NCBI GenBank assembly: GCA_024579835.1
Contig: CP102060.1
Coordinates: 3,199,558-3,263,557, forward strand
Direction: 5' to 3'
Source: Clostridiaceae bacterium HFYG-1003
GTDB lineage: Bacteria; Bacillota; Clostridia; Clostridiales; Clostridiaceae
DNA: 64,000 nucleotides
Each line of letters starts with the position of its first letter. The stretch's first letter is position 1. Below are positions 54,168 to 62,386 of the stretch, one piece after another. Below the pieces are notes generated by a model. That model was not told the origin of the DNA and searched no databases. It saw nothing but the letters and a program-made list of their open reading frames with translations. The position numbers were made by a program, and so were the translations under genes.

Positions 54168-54945
54168 GGCGATGCTGGATTACTTTTTTCGCGGAAACTG
54201 GGAAGATTACCGGTTTCCGCTGTTTACCCCAGTCCACTTTCTGCTGATGGGACTGACTCTGGCCGGAATCTGGATGATCCGGAACTGGCGGGAACCCTTG
54301 AAGCGGGATCCTCGTCAAAGACTCCGCCGGTTCCTCATCGGCGGGCTGCTGCTGGAGCAGGTAACCCAGTATGGCTGGTACGCGCTGGCCGGGACCTTTA
54401 CACTGGGTGACGGACTGCCCCTTTATATCTGCCGCACAGCCATTCTGGCCATTCTGCTGGCACTTCTGACCAGACAGTCCTGGGCCAGACACCTGGCGGT
54501 CTACTGGGGAACCTTCGGGGGTGTCCTGGCCTTAGTCTTCCCGGTGGTTTATCCGATGCATTTTCCCCACGTTACCAGCTTTACCTATTTTGGCGGCCAC
54601 ATTTTGATGGTCTGGGCCGTGGCTTATCTCCTGGCGGTGGAGGAAATCCGCCTGACCAGGCAGGGACTGATCTTCAGTCTGTTCTTCACCAATGCCTTCA
54701 ATTTGTTTGTCCTCTGGCTCAATCCAAGGATCCAGGGAAATTACAGCTATTTTGAGTTTCCCCCGATGTTTTCCGAACAGCTGAGCCAGCTGCCGCGGCC
54801 GGTCTATCTTGGGGCCGTTTTTCTAATTTACAATCTCCTGATTCTCCTGATTCATCGCGTATTCAGACCCACAGCCAGTCCCGGACAGAATCCGGACAAC
54901 GACCGCGCGGCCATCACCGCAGCAACCCATCAGAACAAGGAGTGA
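54157..54945 (+). CDS. YwaF/TIGR02206-family membrane protein
   Basis: About 262 residues with six to seven membrane helices. 'FTPVHFLLMGLTLAG', 'QYGWYALAGTFTLGDGLPLY' followed by an 'ICR' motif, and 'YWGTFGGVLALVFPVV' match the TP0381/YwaF family of unknown function. Starts at 54157 or 54145; the first has GGATGGA at better spacing. The start overlaps the end of truA, so it belongs to the ECF-truA transcription unit. Confidence 0.82.
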   Translation: MDLKAMLDYFFRGNWEDYRFPLFTPVHFLLMGLTLAGIWMIRNWREPLKRDPRQRLRRFLIGGLLLEQVTQYGWYALAGTFTLGDGLPLYICRTAILAILLALLTRQSWARHLAVYWGTFGGVLALVFPVVYPMHFPHVTSFTYFGGHILMVWAVAYLLAVEEIRLTRQGLIFSLFFTNAFNLFVLWLNPRIQGNYSYFEFPPMFSEQLSQLPRPVYLGAVFLIYNLLILLIHRVFRPTASPGQNPDNDRAAITAATHQNKE

Positions 54946-55015
54946 ATCCATTGAAACAAATGAATAAATCTTCCCATCCTCAGACAGCATGGGACAACCA
55001 CGGGAGGCACGTCAT

Positions 55016-55684
55016 ATGCTGATGCAGCTGCCGCGGCCCACGGCCAAACTGGCCGTTCGGTTCCTCTTTTATGTCATCGGCCTGTTTATCCTGGCTCTGG
55101 GCGTCGCTTTTTCCGTCAATTCCCGACTGGGTGTATCCCCGGTCAGCTCGCTGCCCTATGTCGCCAGCCTGATCACCGGCCTGAATCTCGGACTTATGGT
55201 TATGGCCAGCTACCTGATCTACATCGCGCTTCAGATGATACTCCTGGGCAAAAAATTCCGCTGGATCGATCTGACGCAGCTCCTGTTTTCCGTCCTGTTC
55301 GGCTACTTTGTGGATTTTACAAAAGTACTGCTGGGGGATTTCCGAATTCCGACTTACCCCGGACAGCTCCTGATGCTGGGCATCAGCATGCTCCTGATCA
55401 GTATCGGCGTCGTTCTCTATGTCAATGTCAACCTCATCAACATGCCCATGGAGGCTTTGACCGTGGCCGTACGCGACCGACTGTTCCCCAAACGGACCTT
55501 TTCCGATGTGAAAATCATGCTGGATACCACTGTGGTGACCACAGCGATTCTGCTGTCCTTTCTATTCCTGAAAAATGTGTCGGGGGTGCGCGAAGGAACC
55601 GTGCTCTCAGCGCTGCTGGTTGGACGCATCATGAAGGTGATTCATCCGATCATTGTACCCCGTCTGAGAAAAATTTGTTTCTAG
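55016..55684 (+). CDS. YczE/YitT-like membrane protein
   Basis: 222 residues, five predicted membrane helices. I chose ATG 55016 behind GGGAGG. 'LGVAFSVNSRLGVSPVSSLP' and 'NVNLINMPMEALTVAVRDR' fit the YczE/YyaS family of membrane proteins of unknown function. It is separated by 70 bases from the YwaF-like gene and followed by the rplM promoter without an obvious terminator. Confidence 0.8.
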   Translation: MLMQLPRPTAKLAVRFLFYVIGLFILALGVAFSVNSRLGVSPVSSLPYVASLITGLNLGLMVMASYLIYIALQMILLGKKFRWIDLTQLLFSVLFGYFVDFTKVLLGDFRIPTYPGQLLMLGISMLLISIGVVLYVNVNLINMPMEALTVAVRDRLFPKRTFSDVKIMLDTTVVTTAILLSFLFLKNVSGVREGTVLSALLVGRIMKVIHPIIVPRLRKICF

Positions 55685-55706
55685 GTCGAAAAAGTGCATT
55701 ATTCGT

Positions 55707-55735
55707 TTGACACACGCCGATGCGTGTAATATAAT
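55707..55735 (+). promoter_or_regulatory. Consensus sigma-A promoter of rplM-rpsI with palindromic spacer
   Basis: Perfect TTGACA (55707) and TATAAT (55730) with 17 bp between them. The spacer is almost filled by an inverted repeat ACACGC-CGAT-GCGTGT (55712-55727), an ideal place for a repressor. Predicted start near 55742. Confidence 0.95.
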
Positions 55736-55761
55736 ACTAATGTTTGTTATATGAAAAAGTA

Positions 55762-55791
55762 AGGATTCACTAGCCCCGAATCCTATTTTTT
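55762..55791 (+). terminator. Attenuator-like hairpin in rplM leader
   Basis: Stem AGGATTC / GAATCCT with a 9-base loop followed by A and six T, located 20 bases after the predicted start and 30 bases before rplM. It would stop transcription before the gene unless prevented, as in r-protein leader attenuation. I cannot confirm membership in the known L13 leader family. Confidence 0.65.
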
Positions 55792-55821
55792 ACAGCGGAC
55801 AGTAAAACGGGAGGTTTAAAG

Positions 55822-56256
55822 ATGAAATCATATTTAGCGAAAGCTGGAGAAATTGAAAGAAAATGGTATGTCGTCGATGCTGCCGGAAAGCCTCTTGGTA
55901 GAGTGGCTAGTCAGGTTGCATCAATCTTGAGAGGAAAGAATAAACCTGAGTTCACTACCAATGTAGACACAGGTGATTTTGTAATAATCATCAATGCAGA
56001 GAAGGTCGTTCTGACCGGCAAGAAGCTGGATCAGAAGATGCTGCGTCATCATTCCCTGTATCCGGGCGGACTGAAGGAAACTCCTTACCGTGTGGTAATG
56101 GAAAAGAAGCCTGAATTCGCAATGACTGAAGCTGTCAGAAGAATGCTGCCCAAGGGTGTCCTTGGCCGTCAGATGGCAACAAAGCTGAAGGTATACAGAG
56201 GATCCGAACATCCTCACGCTGCACAGAATCCAGAAGTTCTGGAACTGAAGTACTAA
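55822..56256 (+). CDS. rplM: Ribosomal protein L13
   Basis: 144 residues; '[19 protein letters not shown]' and '[20 protein letters not shown]' are typical. GGGAGG precedes the ATG. First gene of the two-gene L13-S9 operon. Confidence 0.98.
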   Translation: MKSYLAKAGEIERKWYVVDAAGKPLGRVASQVASILRGKNKPEFTTNVDTGDFVIIINAEKVVLTGKKLDQKMLRHHSLYPGGLKETPYRVVMEKKPEFAMTEAVRRMLPKGVLGRQMATKLKVYRGSEHPHAAQNPEVLELKY

Positions 56257-56273
56257 GGGGAGGAAATCAGTAA

Positions 56274-56666
56274 ATGGCAAAAGTTCAATACATGGCCACA
56301 GGAAGAAGAAAGAAATCCGTTGCGAGAGTAAGACTTGTTCCCGGTGAAGGCAAAGTCATCATCAACAAGAGAGAATTCGAAAACTATTTCCCGATGGAAA
56401 CCACCCGTCTGATCGTTAATCAGCCGCTGGAACTCGTTGGAATGAAAGCCACATTTGATGTCCTGGTTAACGTCCACGGCGGCGGAACCACCGGACAGGC
56501 CGGAGCAATCCGCCACGGAATTTCCCGCGCCCTGGTCAAATCCGATGAGAACCTCAAACCGGAATTGAAGAGAGCAGGATTCCTGACCCGAGATTCCAGA
56601 ATGAAGGAAAGAAAGAAGTACGGCTTGAAGAAAGCTCGTAAGTCTCCTCAGTTCTCCAAGAGATAA
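56274..56666 (+). CDS. rpsI: Ribosomal protein S9
   Basis: 130 residues with the signature '[19 protein letters not shown]' and the conserved C-terminal '[12 protein letters not shown]' tail that touches P-site tRNA. Confidence 0.98.
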   Translation: MAKVQYMATGRRKKSVARVRLVPGEGKVIINKREFENYFPMETTRLIVNQPLELVGMKATFDVLVNVHGGGTTGQAGAIRHGISRALVKSDENLKPELKRAGFLTRDSRMKERKKYGLKKARKSPQFSKR

Positions 56667-56690
56667 GGATCTCACCACCAATCGAATATC

Positions 56691-56738
56691 AAAAGGATGT
56701 TTTCAAACTTGCATTGCATTGGAAACATCCTTTTTTTC
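56691..56738 (+). terminator. Terminator of rplM-rpsI
   Basis: Stem AAAAGGATGTTT / AAACATCCTTTT with a 20-base loop and an extended T run. Confidence 0.93.
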
Positions 56739-56959
56739 TCTATTACGAGTCCTTTCCGACTTCAGATCATAAACGCCCATGGTCATCCCTGCCAGGGATC
56801 GGAGGCAGGTTTGGCAGCAGGGCTGGCTTTGCTTATCCAGGACTGCATTTGCGCATACAGGAACTATTCGGAGGATCCCCGGAATGAACCATCGCATTCG
56901 CGCGAGAAATCATCATCCTTTATAATGAGTTTAGAACGATTAACAAGGAGGGGCAGAGG

Positions 56960-57841
56960 ATGAATCAAATGACGGAATCGGATCCGATTCGCCTGATCAA
57001 AGGCTATCAGGCAGATCCGGAACAAAGAGCGTCCTTTAACCGGCTGGCGACTTCTGTCTTTGGACTGGATTTTGAAGACTGGTATCAACTGGGGTGCTGG
57101 AATGAGAAGTATATCCCGTATTCGATTTTTCGACAGGGTGAGGTCATTGCCAATGTCTCGGTCAGCCCCATGGTGTTCTTGGACGACAACCGGCCGGCTC
57201 GGCTGCTGCAGCTGGGAACCGTGATGACACGGGTGTCCGAGCGTGGAAAAGGCTGGATCCGGCTTCTCCTGGATGAGGTTCGCCGGGATTTTGGCGGTCA
57301 GACAGACGGGTGGTTTCTTTATGCCAATGACTCGGTGGTCGGCCTTTATCCTAAATTTGGCTTTCGTCCCCATACCGAGCAGGAGTTTTACAAGGCTGTG
57401 ATCAATCAAGGCACTGCCCGCGTCCGCAGCCTGCCGCTGCAAAGTGATGCAGACCGGGCCCGGCTGGTGGAAGCGATTCGTGCCAGCGCGATTCAGCACC
57501 GCATGTGGCTTCAGGATCCGGTACCCCTGCTGCTGTTCTACCTGACGAAGTTCATGCCGGAATCGGTGTATTATCTGGAGGAGCAGAACTCCTGGATGAT
57601 TGCTGAGATCCAGGAGGATACCTTGATTCTGCATGAGGTATTTGGGCCGGATCCTGTCAACCTGCATCAGGTGATCCAGGGATTCGGCGGCGGCATCCGG
57701 GAAGCGGTGATTGTGTTTGCTCCGCTGGATCCGAAGGGGTTTTCGGTCCGGCCATTGATCCAGGACGATACCACCTGCTTTGTCCAGGGGGCATGGTTTG
57801 AGCATCCCGTTGGCCGAATTCCCGGCCTGGCCCGGACCTGA
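56960..57841 (+). CDS. GNAT-family N-acetyltransferase
   Basis: 293 residues. The acetyl-CoA-binding region is visible as 'LGTVMTRVSERGKGWIRLLL' (R-x-x-G-x-G/A-like loop) and 'LYANDSVVGLYPKFGFRP' (motif B); a second, divergent domain follows (about 155-290). The two-domain layout resembles Eis-type acetyltransferases but it is shorter. Substrate unknown. ATG follows AAGGAGG; a TATAAT lies at 56921. Confidence 0.82.
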   Translation: MNQMTESDPIRLIKGYQADPEQRASFNRLATSVFGLDFEDWYQLGCWNEKYIPYSIFRQGEVIANVSVSPMVFLDDNRPARLLQLGTVMTRVSERGKGWIRLLLDEVRRDFGGQTDGWFLYANDSVVGLYPKFGFRPHTEQEFYKAVINQGTARVRSLPLQSDADRARLVEAIRASAIQHRMWLQDPVPLLLFYLTKFMPESVYYLEEQNSWMIAEIQEDTLILHEVFGPDPVNLHQVIQGFGGGIREAVIVFAPLDPKGFSVRPLIQDDTTCFVQGAWFEHPVGRIPGLART

Positions 57842-57885
57842 AGACACAGGCGGATCCGATCGGGACACAGGGACCGACGGACCGT

Positions 57886-57915
57886 TTGGTAACTACGGAA
57901 AAAGGCTGGTATAAT
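57886..57915 (+). promoter_or_regulatory. Extended -10 promoter of trkA-trkH
   Basis: TTGGTA (57886) and TGGTATAAT (-10 at 57910) with an 18-bp spacer; predicted start near 57922, 19 bases before trkA. Confidence 0.7.
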
Positions 57916-57940
57916 GGCTATACCGCATGAGGAGGTACGT

Positions 57941-59302
57941 ATGAGAATTGTAATCGGAGGCGGGGGGAAAGTTGGTACGTTCCTGTGTCAGGAACTGTCC
58001 AAGGCCAACCATGACGTCTTTTTAATAGAAATGAAAGAACAGATCCTTCAGGATATCATTGACATGAACGACATCACCGGAATTGTGGGGAATGCGGCGG
58101 ACTATGAAACGCTGATGGAAGCGGAGATCCATCGGGCGGACATGTTCATTGCCGTAACCAGCTCCGATGAGGTCAACATGATCGCGGCGATCCTGGCCAA
58201 GCATCTGGGAGCTCACCATACCACGGTCCGTGTCCGCAATCCCATCTATACCAACAAGAACAACATGCTCAATCAGGGACTGGGGCTGGATGTGCTGATT
58301 AATCCGGACTATGAGGCCGCCTTCCACATTGCGGGGCTGATCCGGAATTCCCATGCCCTGAATATCGAAAGTTTTTCCAATAACCGGGTCAGTCTGATTG
58401 AACTGCACATCGATCCGGGCAGCAAACTGCACAATATGCCCCTGGTAGAGTTCCGGCAGCGGTTTGGAGCTATTCTGGTTACGGTCATCGAGCGCAATGG
58501 CGAGGTGATCATTCCGGACGGCACCACCAGACTTCAGACCGGCGACAACTTCTTTATCGTCGGGGAGCGCAGTGCCATCAGCAACTTCTACACGCTGGTC
58601 GGCCGCTCTGAGAAGACCATCCGCAGCGTCCTGATTCTGGGAGGCGGCCATATTTCGTTCTATCTGGCCAAGCTCCTGGAATCCAGCGGCAAGGAAATCA
58701 CCATCCTCGAGGTGGACCCAGCCCGGGCAGAAGAGCTGTCGGAACAGCTTCCCTTCGCCCGGATTCTGCAGGGTGACGGTTCCGATCAGGATTTTCTGGA
58801 AGAAGCCCGGATTTCATCCTATGACTGCATGGTCACTCTTACCGGAATTGACGAGGAGAACATCATTGCCTCGCTGTTCGGCCTCCACAAAGGCGTGCAG
58901 AAGATCATCACGAAGGTCAACCGCACCAACATCCTGAAGCTCCTCCAGAACCAGGGCATTGACGCGGTGGTCACCCCCAAGTTCCTGGTGGCCAACCGGA
59001 TTCTGAAAAAAGTTCGCTCGGTGGAATCATCCCGGTCATCCAATGTCGATGACATCTATCGGATTGCCGGCAACAACGCCGAAGCTCTGATGTTCACCAT
59101 CAACAAGGAAAGCCGAGCACTGAACGTCCCGCTGCGCAAACTGAAAATCCGCAAAGACGCCATCATTGCCTGCATCCTGCGCGGCAGCCAGATCATCTAT
59201 CCGGATGGCAATACGACGATTCAGTCCAGCGATCAGGTGCTGGTGGTCACAACCAGCAAGCTGTTTGACGATATCGACGATATTCTGGAGGGCAAGGCAT
59301 GA
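57941..59302 (+). CDS. trkA: Potassium-uptake regulator TrkA, two RCK domains
   Basis: 453 residues from ATG 57941 behind GGAGG. Two tandem RCK units, each with a Rossmann NAD-binding motif ('IVIGGGGKVGTFLCQEL' at the N terminus; 'VLILGGGHISFYLAKLLE' near 231) followed by TrkA-C domains. A cytosolic ring that gates the TrkH channel according to nucleotide. ATGA overlap with trkH. Confidence 0.96.
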   Translation: MRIVIGGGGKVGTFLCQELSKANHDVFLIEMKEQILQDIIDMNDITGIVGNAADYETLMEAEIHRADMFIAVTSSDEVNMIAAILAKHLGAHHTTVRVRNPIYTNKNNMLNQGLGLDVLINPDYEAAFHIAGLIRNSHALNIESFSNNRVSLIELHIDPGSKLHNMPLVEFRQRFGAILVTVIERNGEVIIPDGTTRLQTGDNFFIVGERSAISNFYTLVGRSEKTIRSVLILGGGHISFYLAKLLESSGKEITILEVDPARAEELSEQLPFARILQGDGSDQDFLEEARISSYDCMVTLTGIDEENIIASLFGLHKGVQKIITKVNRTNILKLLQNQGIDAVVTPKFLVANRILKKVRSVESSRSSNVDDIYRIAGNNAEALMFTINKESRALNVPLRKLKIRKDAIIACILRGSQIIYPDGNTTIQSSDQVLVVTTSKLFDDIDDILEGKA

Positions 59303-60747
59303 ACTATGGAATTGTAGGCTGGGCCATCGGGCGGGTTTTATGGGTTGAAGCCAGTTTGATGATCTTTCCGGTGGCCGTGGCTCTGATCTACGGCGAAGCG
59401 CCGATTAACGCCTGGTCATTCCTGATTACCATGGTGCTGCTTGTCATTTGCGGCGCGCTGCTGGGACGCAAGAAGCCGGTGATCGACAAGCTCTATACCA
59501 AGGAGGGTCTCGTCATTACCGGTTTGTCCTGGGTGGTGCTGTCTTTTTTCGGTGCTCTGCCCTTTTTTATCTCGGGCCAGATTCCGTCATTGGTCAATGC
59601 CTTGTTTGAAACAGCCTCGGGCTTTACCACCACCGGAGCCAGTATTCTGACTGACGTGGAGGCGCTGACACATTCCATGCTGTTCTGGCGCAGCTTCACC
59701 CATCTGATCGGCGGCATGGGAATCCTGGTGTTCACCATGGCCATCCTGCCCAGAATGGGAGACGATACCGTCCATATCATGAAGGCGGAAGTGCCTGGGC
59801 CGGTATTTGGCAAAATCGTCTCCAAAACCGGCAGCACCGCCCGGATTCTCTATATCGTCTACCTGGGGATGTGGGCGTTGACGGTACTGTTTCTGATGCT
59901 GGGCGGCATGCCACTGTTTGATTCCATGCTGCACGGCTTTGGCGCCGCCGGCACCGGCGGGTTTGGCATCCGCAATGGTTCAGTGCTGCCCTATAACAGC
60001 GCTTATATCGAAATGGTTCTGGGCATCGCCATGATATTGTTCGGTGTGAATTTTAACCTTTATTTCTTCCTGTTGTTCGGCAACTGGAAGACTGTGTACA
60101 AGAATGAGGAGCTGCGCTGGTACCTGGCCATCATTGCCGGGGCGATTGTCTTCATTTCCTATAATCTGAAAGACCTTTACGGACCACTGACCGAACGCCT
60201 GCGCCATGTCTTCTTTACGGTATCTTCCATCATTACAACAACTGGGTTCACTACAGTGGATTACGCGACCTGGCCCATGCAGACCCATATCATCCTGTTG
60301 CTGCTGATGTTTGTAGGCGCCATGGCCGGATCCACCGCCGGCGGTCTGAAGGTATCCCGAATCGGGATTCTGGCCAAGAATGCTCTGTCCGAACTGCGCC
60401 GGGTGCGGGAGCCCAAGCGGACCCTGGTGGTCCGGTACGAGAACCGGGCGGTCATGAAAAGCGTGACGGACAGCGTCCTGAAATATCTCGTGATTTACTG
60501 CATTGTCTTTTGGGGACTGGTGCTGCTGGTATCACCGGATGTGCCGAATTTCGTTTCAAGCTTTTCCGCTGTGGCCGCGACCTTCAACAACATCGGCCCG
60601 GGATTGGGCATGGTCGGACCGATTTACAGCTACAACGATTTTTCGGATTTCTCCAAAGTGGTTCTTACCATCGGCATGATCGCCGGCCGCCTGGAAATCT
60701 ATCCGATCCTGCTGCTGTTCATGAAGCACACCTGGAAGCGGTACTGA
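59299..60747 (+). CDS. trkH: Potassium transporter TrkH
   Basis: 482 residues with four repeated membrane-pore-membrane units. Selectivity-filter-like glycines are in 'ASGFTTTGAS', 'FGAAGTGGFGIRNGS', 'SSIITTTGFTTVDYATW' and 'ATFNNIGPGLGMVG'. 'FTHLIGGMGILVFTMAI' is a TrkH hallmark. Forms the membrane pore with TrkA. Confidence 0.96.
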   Translation: MNYGIVGWAIGRVLWVEASLMIFPVAVALIYGEAPINAWSFLITMVLLVICGALLGRKKPVIDKLYTKEGLVITGLSWVVLSFFGALPFFISGQIPSLVNALFETASGFTTTGASILTDVEALTHSMLFWRSFTHLIGGMGILVFTMAILPRMGDDTVHIMKAEVPGPVFGKIVSKTGSTARILYIVYLGMWALTVLFLMLGGMPLFDSMLHGFGAAGTGGFGIRNGSVLPYNSAYIEMVLGIAMILFGVNFNLYFFLLFGNWKTVYKNEELRWYLAIIAGAIVFISYNLKDLYGPLTERLRHVFFTVSSIITTTGFTTVDYATWPMQTHIILLLLMFVGAMAGSTAGGLKVSRIGILAKNALSELRRVREPKRTLVVRYENRAVMKSVTDSVLKYLVIYCIVFWGLVLLVSPDVPNFVSSFSAVAATFNNIGPGLGMVGPIYSYNDFSDFSKVVLTIGMIAGRLEIYPILLLFMKHTWKRY

Positions 60748-60856
60748 TACTCACTTCGGTCCGGTCCGCTGCCCTTCGGGATTTGTCCCTGCCGATGCGG
60801 ACTTGGGGCATCCCTTTCGAACCTGCCAGATAGAGAGCTCCTGAGTTCGTTATAAG

Positions 60857-60886
60857 AGAGACATCCTTTACCGGGTGTCTCTTTTT
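60857..60886 (+). terminator. Terminator of trkA-trkH
   Basis: Stem AGAGACATCC / GGGTGTCTCT (one G-T pair), loop TTTACC, then TTTTT. Confidence 0.9.
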
Positions 60887-60956
60887 CATCAAATAAGACT
60901 TTTCTATAAAACTTCTCTTAACGTTTTCCGGTTTGACACTATTTTGAGATAATCGT

Positions 60957-60965
60957 TGCTATAAT
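60957..60965 (+). promoter_or_regulatory. Extended -10 promoter
   Basis: TGCTATAAT is an extended -10. A TTGACA lies at 60933, but the spacing of 21 bp is too long for a standard pair. The start would be near 60972. Confidence 0.6.
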
Positions 60966-61070
60966 TATATAAAATATAACGATAGGAATAATATCAACGA
61001 AAATCGACTTCGCCTGACCGGATCCCCTCAGGGATCCAGCTCATCAAATAAGAACTGGAGGACGATGGAT

Positions 61071-62132
61071 ATGAATGAAACGCTCAAGCAGCCAATGAAG
61101 CAAACCGATGGAGCGAAACTCTCCCTGTTCATGCCGACACATCTCTCCGATCCTGAAAATCGTCAGGACCCCATCGTATTCAAGAATCTATTACGAGACG
61201 CCGAGGAAAAACTGAAGGAGTTCCCGGAAGGAACCCTGGTCCGGGTTATGGATGAATTAAACCAGCTCCAGAAGGACATCATGTTCTGGAACCGTACCAA
61301 GGGAGGCATTGGCATTCTCGCCTCAGAGGCCGAAACTCGGATTCATCATCTCACCTATCCTGTTCCGGCTTCGATCAAGATCGGCCATGAATTCCATGTC
61401 CTGCCCCTGTTAAGATATCAGGAAGGCGAACCGGAAGCATTCCTGGCTGATATCAGCCGAAACCGGCTGAGGCTCTATTACTTTGACGGACATACTGTAA
61501 AGGCGGTTCGTCCGGCGGGTCTGGAACAGGACTTTTATGACCTGTTTGACGACTTCGATCCGGATTCAGACGGAGGCTCCGGCAACTTCAACGGACTGGT
61601 CGGATCCTATCACGGCGGCTGGTCCAAAGCTGAAGAAGAGCGCAAGGACCGGGAAAAGTATTTCCGGTATCTGGATAACGCGTTTACCCGTCTGTACAAA
61701 GATCAGCCCATGCCCGTAATTTTGTCCGGAACAACGGAAAATCTTTCTGCCTTCCGGGAAATCGCCAAAGGCGACTTCTACGCGGAGGCAGCCATCGATA
61801 AACCGCTCGACTCTCTGAATGCCCATCAGATCCGGGATACCGTCACCAAAATCATGGAGGACCGGCGCAAGGCAAAATATCAGAAGACCACCGACATGGC
61901 CTCCGTGGCGCTGAGTGACAACCGGGCCGAGACGGATCTGGCTAAAATCCGCAAGCTGGCTCAGGAAGGGCGCGTCGCCGAATTCCTGGTCAATGAGCAG
62001 TACATCAGCGAGGATTCGCAGGAGTTGGACAGCCTCATCAATGATCTGACTGCGACCGGCGCGAAAATCAAGCCAATGGCTTACGAGGACGATTCCCGGC
62101 CGGAGCCGTACCTGGCGATCCTGCGCTATTGA
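61071..62132 (+). CDS. baeRF3-type protein (bacterial archaeo-eukaryotic release-factor-like)
   Basis: 353 residues. The opening 'LSLFMPTHLSDPENRQDPIV' then 'FKNLLRDAEEKL', 'DIMFWNRTKGGIGILASEAE', 'FHVLPLLRYQ' and 'RNRLRLYYFDGHTVKAV' follow the pattern of bacterial proteins homologous to the middle domain of eRF1/Pelota (baeRF family 3). These were predicted from comparative genomics to act in ribosome-linked stress; no enzyme activity is established to my knowledge. I prefer ATG 61071 (GGAGG 9 bases upstream) over 61065 (3 bases). It stands alone with its own promoter and terminator. Confidence 0.75.
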   Translation: MNETLKQPMKQTDGAKLSLFMPTHLSDPENRQDPIVFKNLLRDAEEKLKEFPEGTLVRVMDELNQLQKDIMFWNRTKGGIGILASEAETRIHHLTYPVPASIKIGHEFHVLPLLRYQEGEPEAFLADISRNRLRLYYFDGHTVKAVRPAGLEQDFYDLFDDFDPDSDGGSGNFNGLVGSYHGGWSKAEEERKDREKYFRYLDNAFTRLYKDQPMPVILSGTTENLSAFREIAKGDFYAEAAIDKPLDSLNAHQIRDTVTKIMEDRRKAKYQKTTDMASVALSDNRAETDLAKIRKLAQEGRVAEFLVNEQYISEDSQELDSLINDLTATGAKIKPMAYEDDSRPEPYLAILRY

Positions 62133-62213
62133 TCAGAATCCCGGAAAGAACCGGCATGACGACACTTCAATAATTTCTCCTGTTCACCCCCTTGTATGAA
62201 CCACCCTCCGATC

Positions 62214-62256
62214 ACTCCCCGGCGGACGCATTGCGATGCTTCCGCCGGGGAGTTTC
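62214..62256 (+). terminator. Rho-independent terminator
   Basis: Perfect 13-bp stem ACTCCCCGGCGGA / TCCGCCGGGGAGT with a structured loop; the T tail is short (TTT). Confidence 0.82.
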
Positions 62257-62386
62257 ATGTCAGAGGTGAACAGTCCGGATGGTTGGAGTATCGGAGCACT
62301 TCACCTCACCGGCCGGATTCCTGAAGAGCGACAGACAGGGAGTCCCTGTGGTAAAATCAGGCTAGCCAGTCTATGGGAGGATTGTC

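Larger units (their letters stand above)
60748..61070. other. Intergenic: trk terminator, then baeRF leader
   Basis: Holds the trk terminator (60857-60886), an extended -10 promoter near 60957 and a small leader hairpin GGATCCC-CTCA-GGGATCC (61020-61037). No gene recognised. Confidence 0.6.

Noticed and set aside
60933-60965. TTGACA and TATAAT upstream of the baeRF-type gene as a standard promoter pair
   Set aside because: The spacing is 21 bp, too long for sigma-A; the extended -10 alone is the better explanation.
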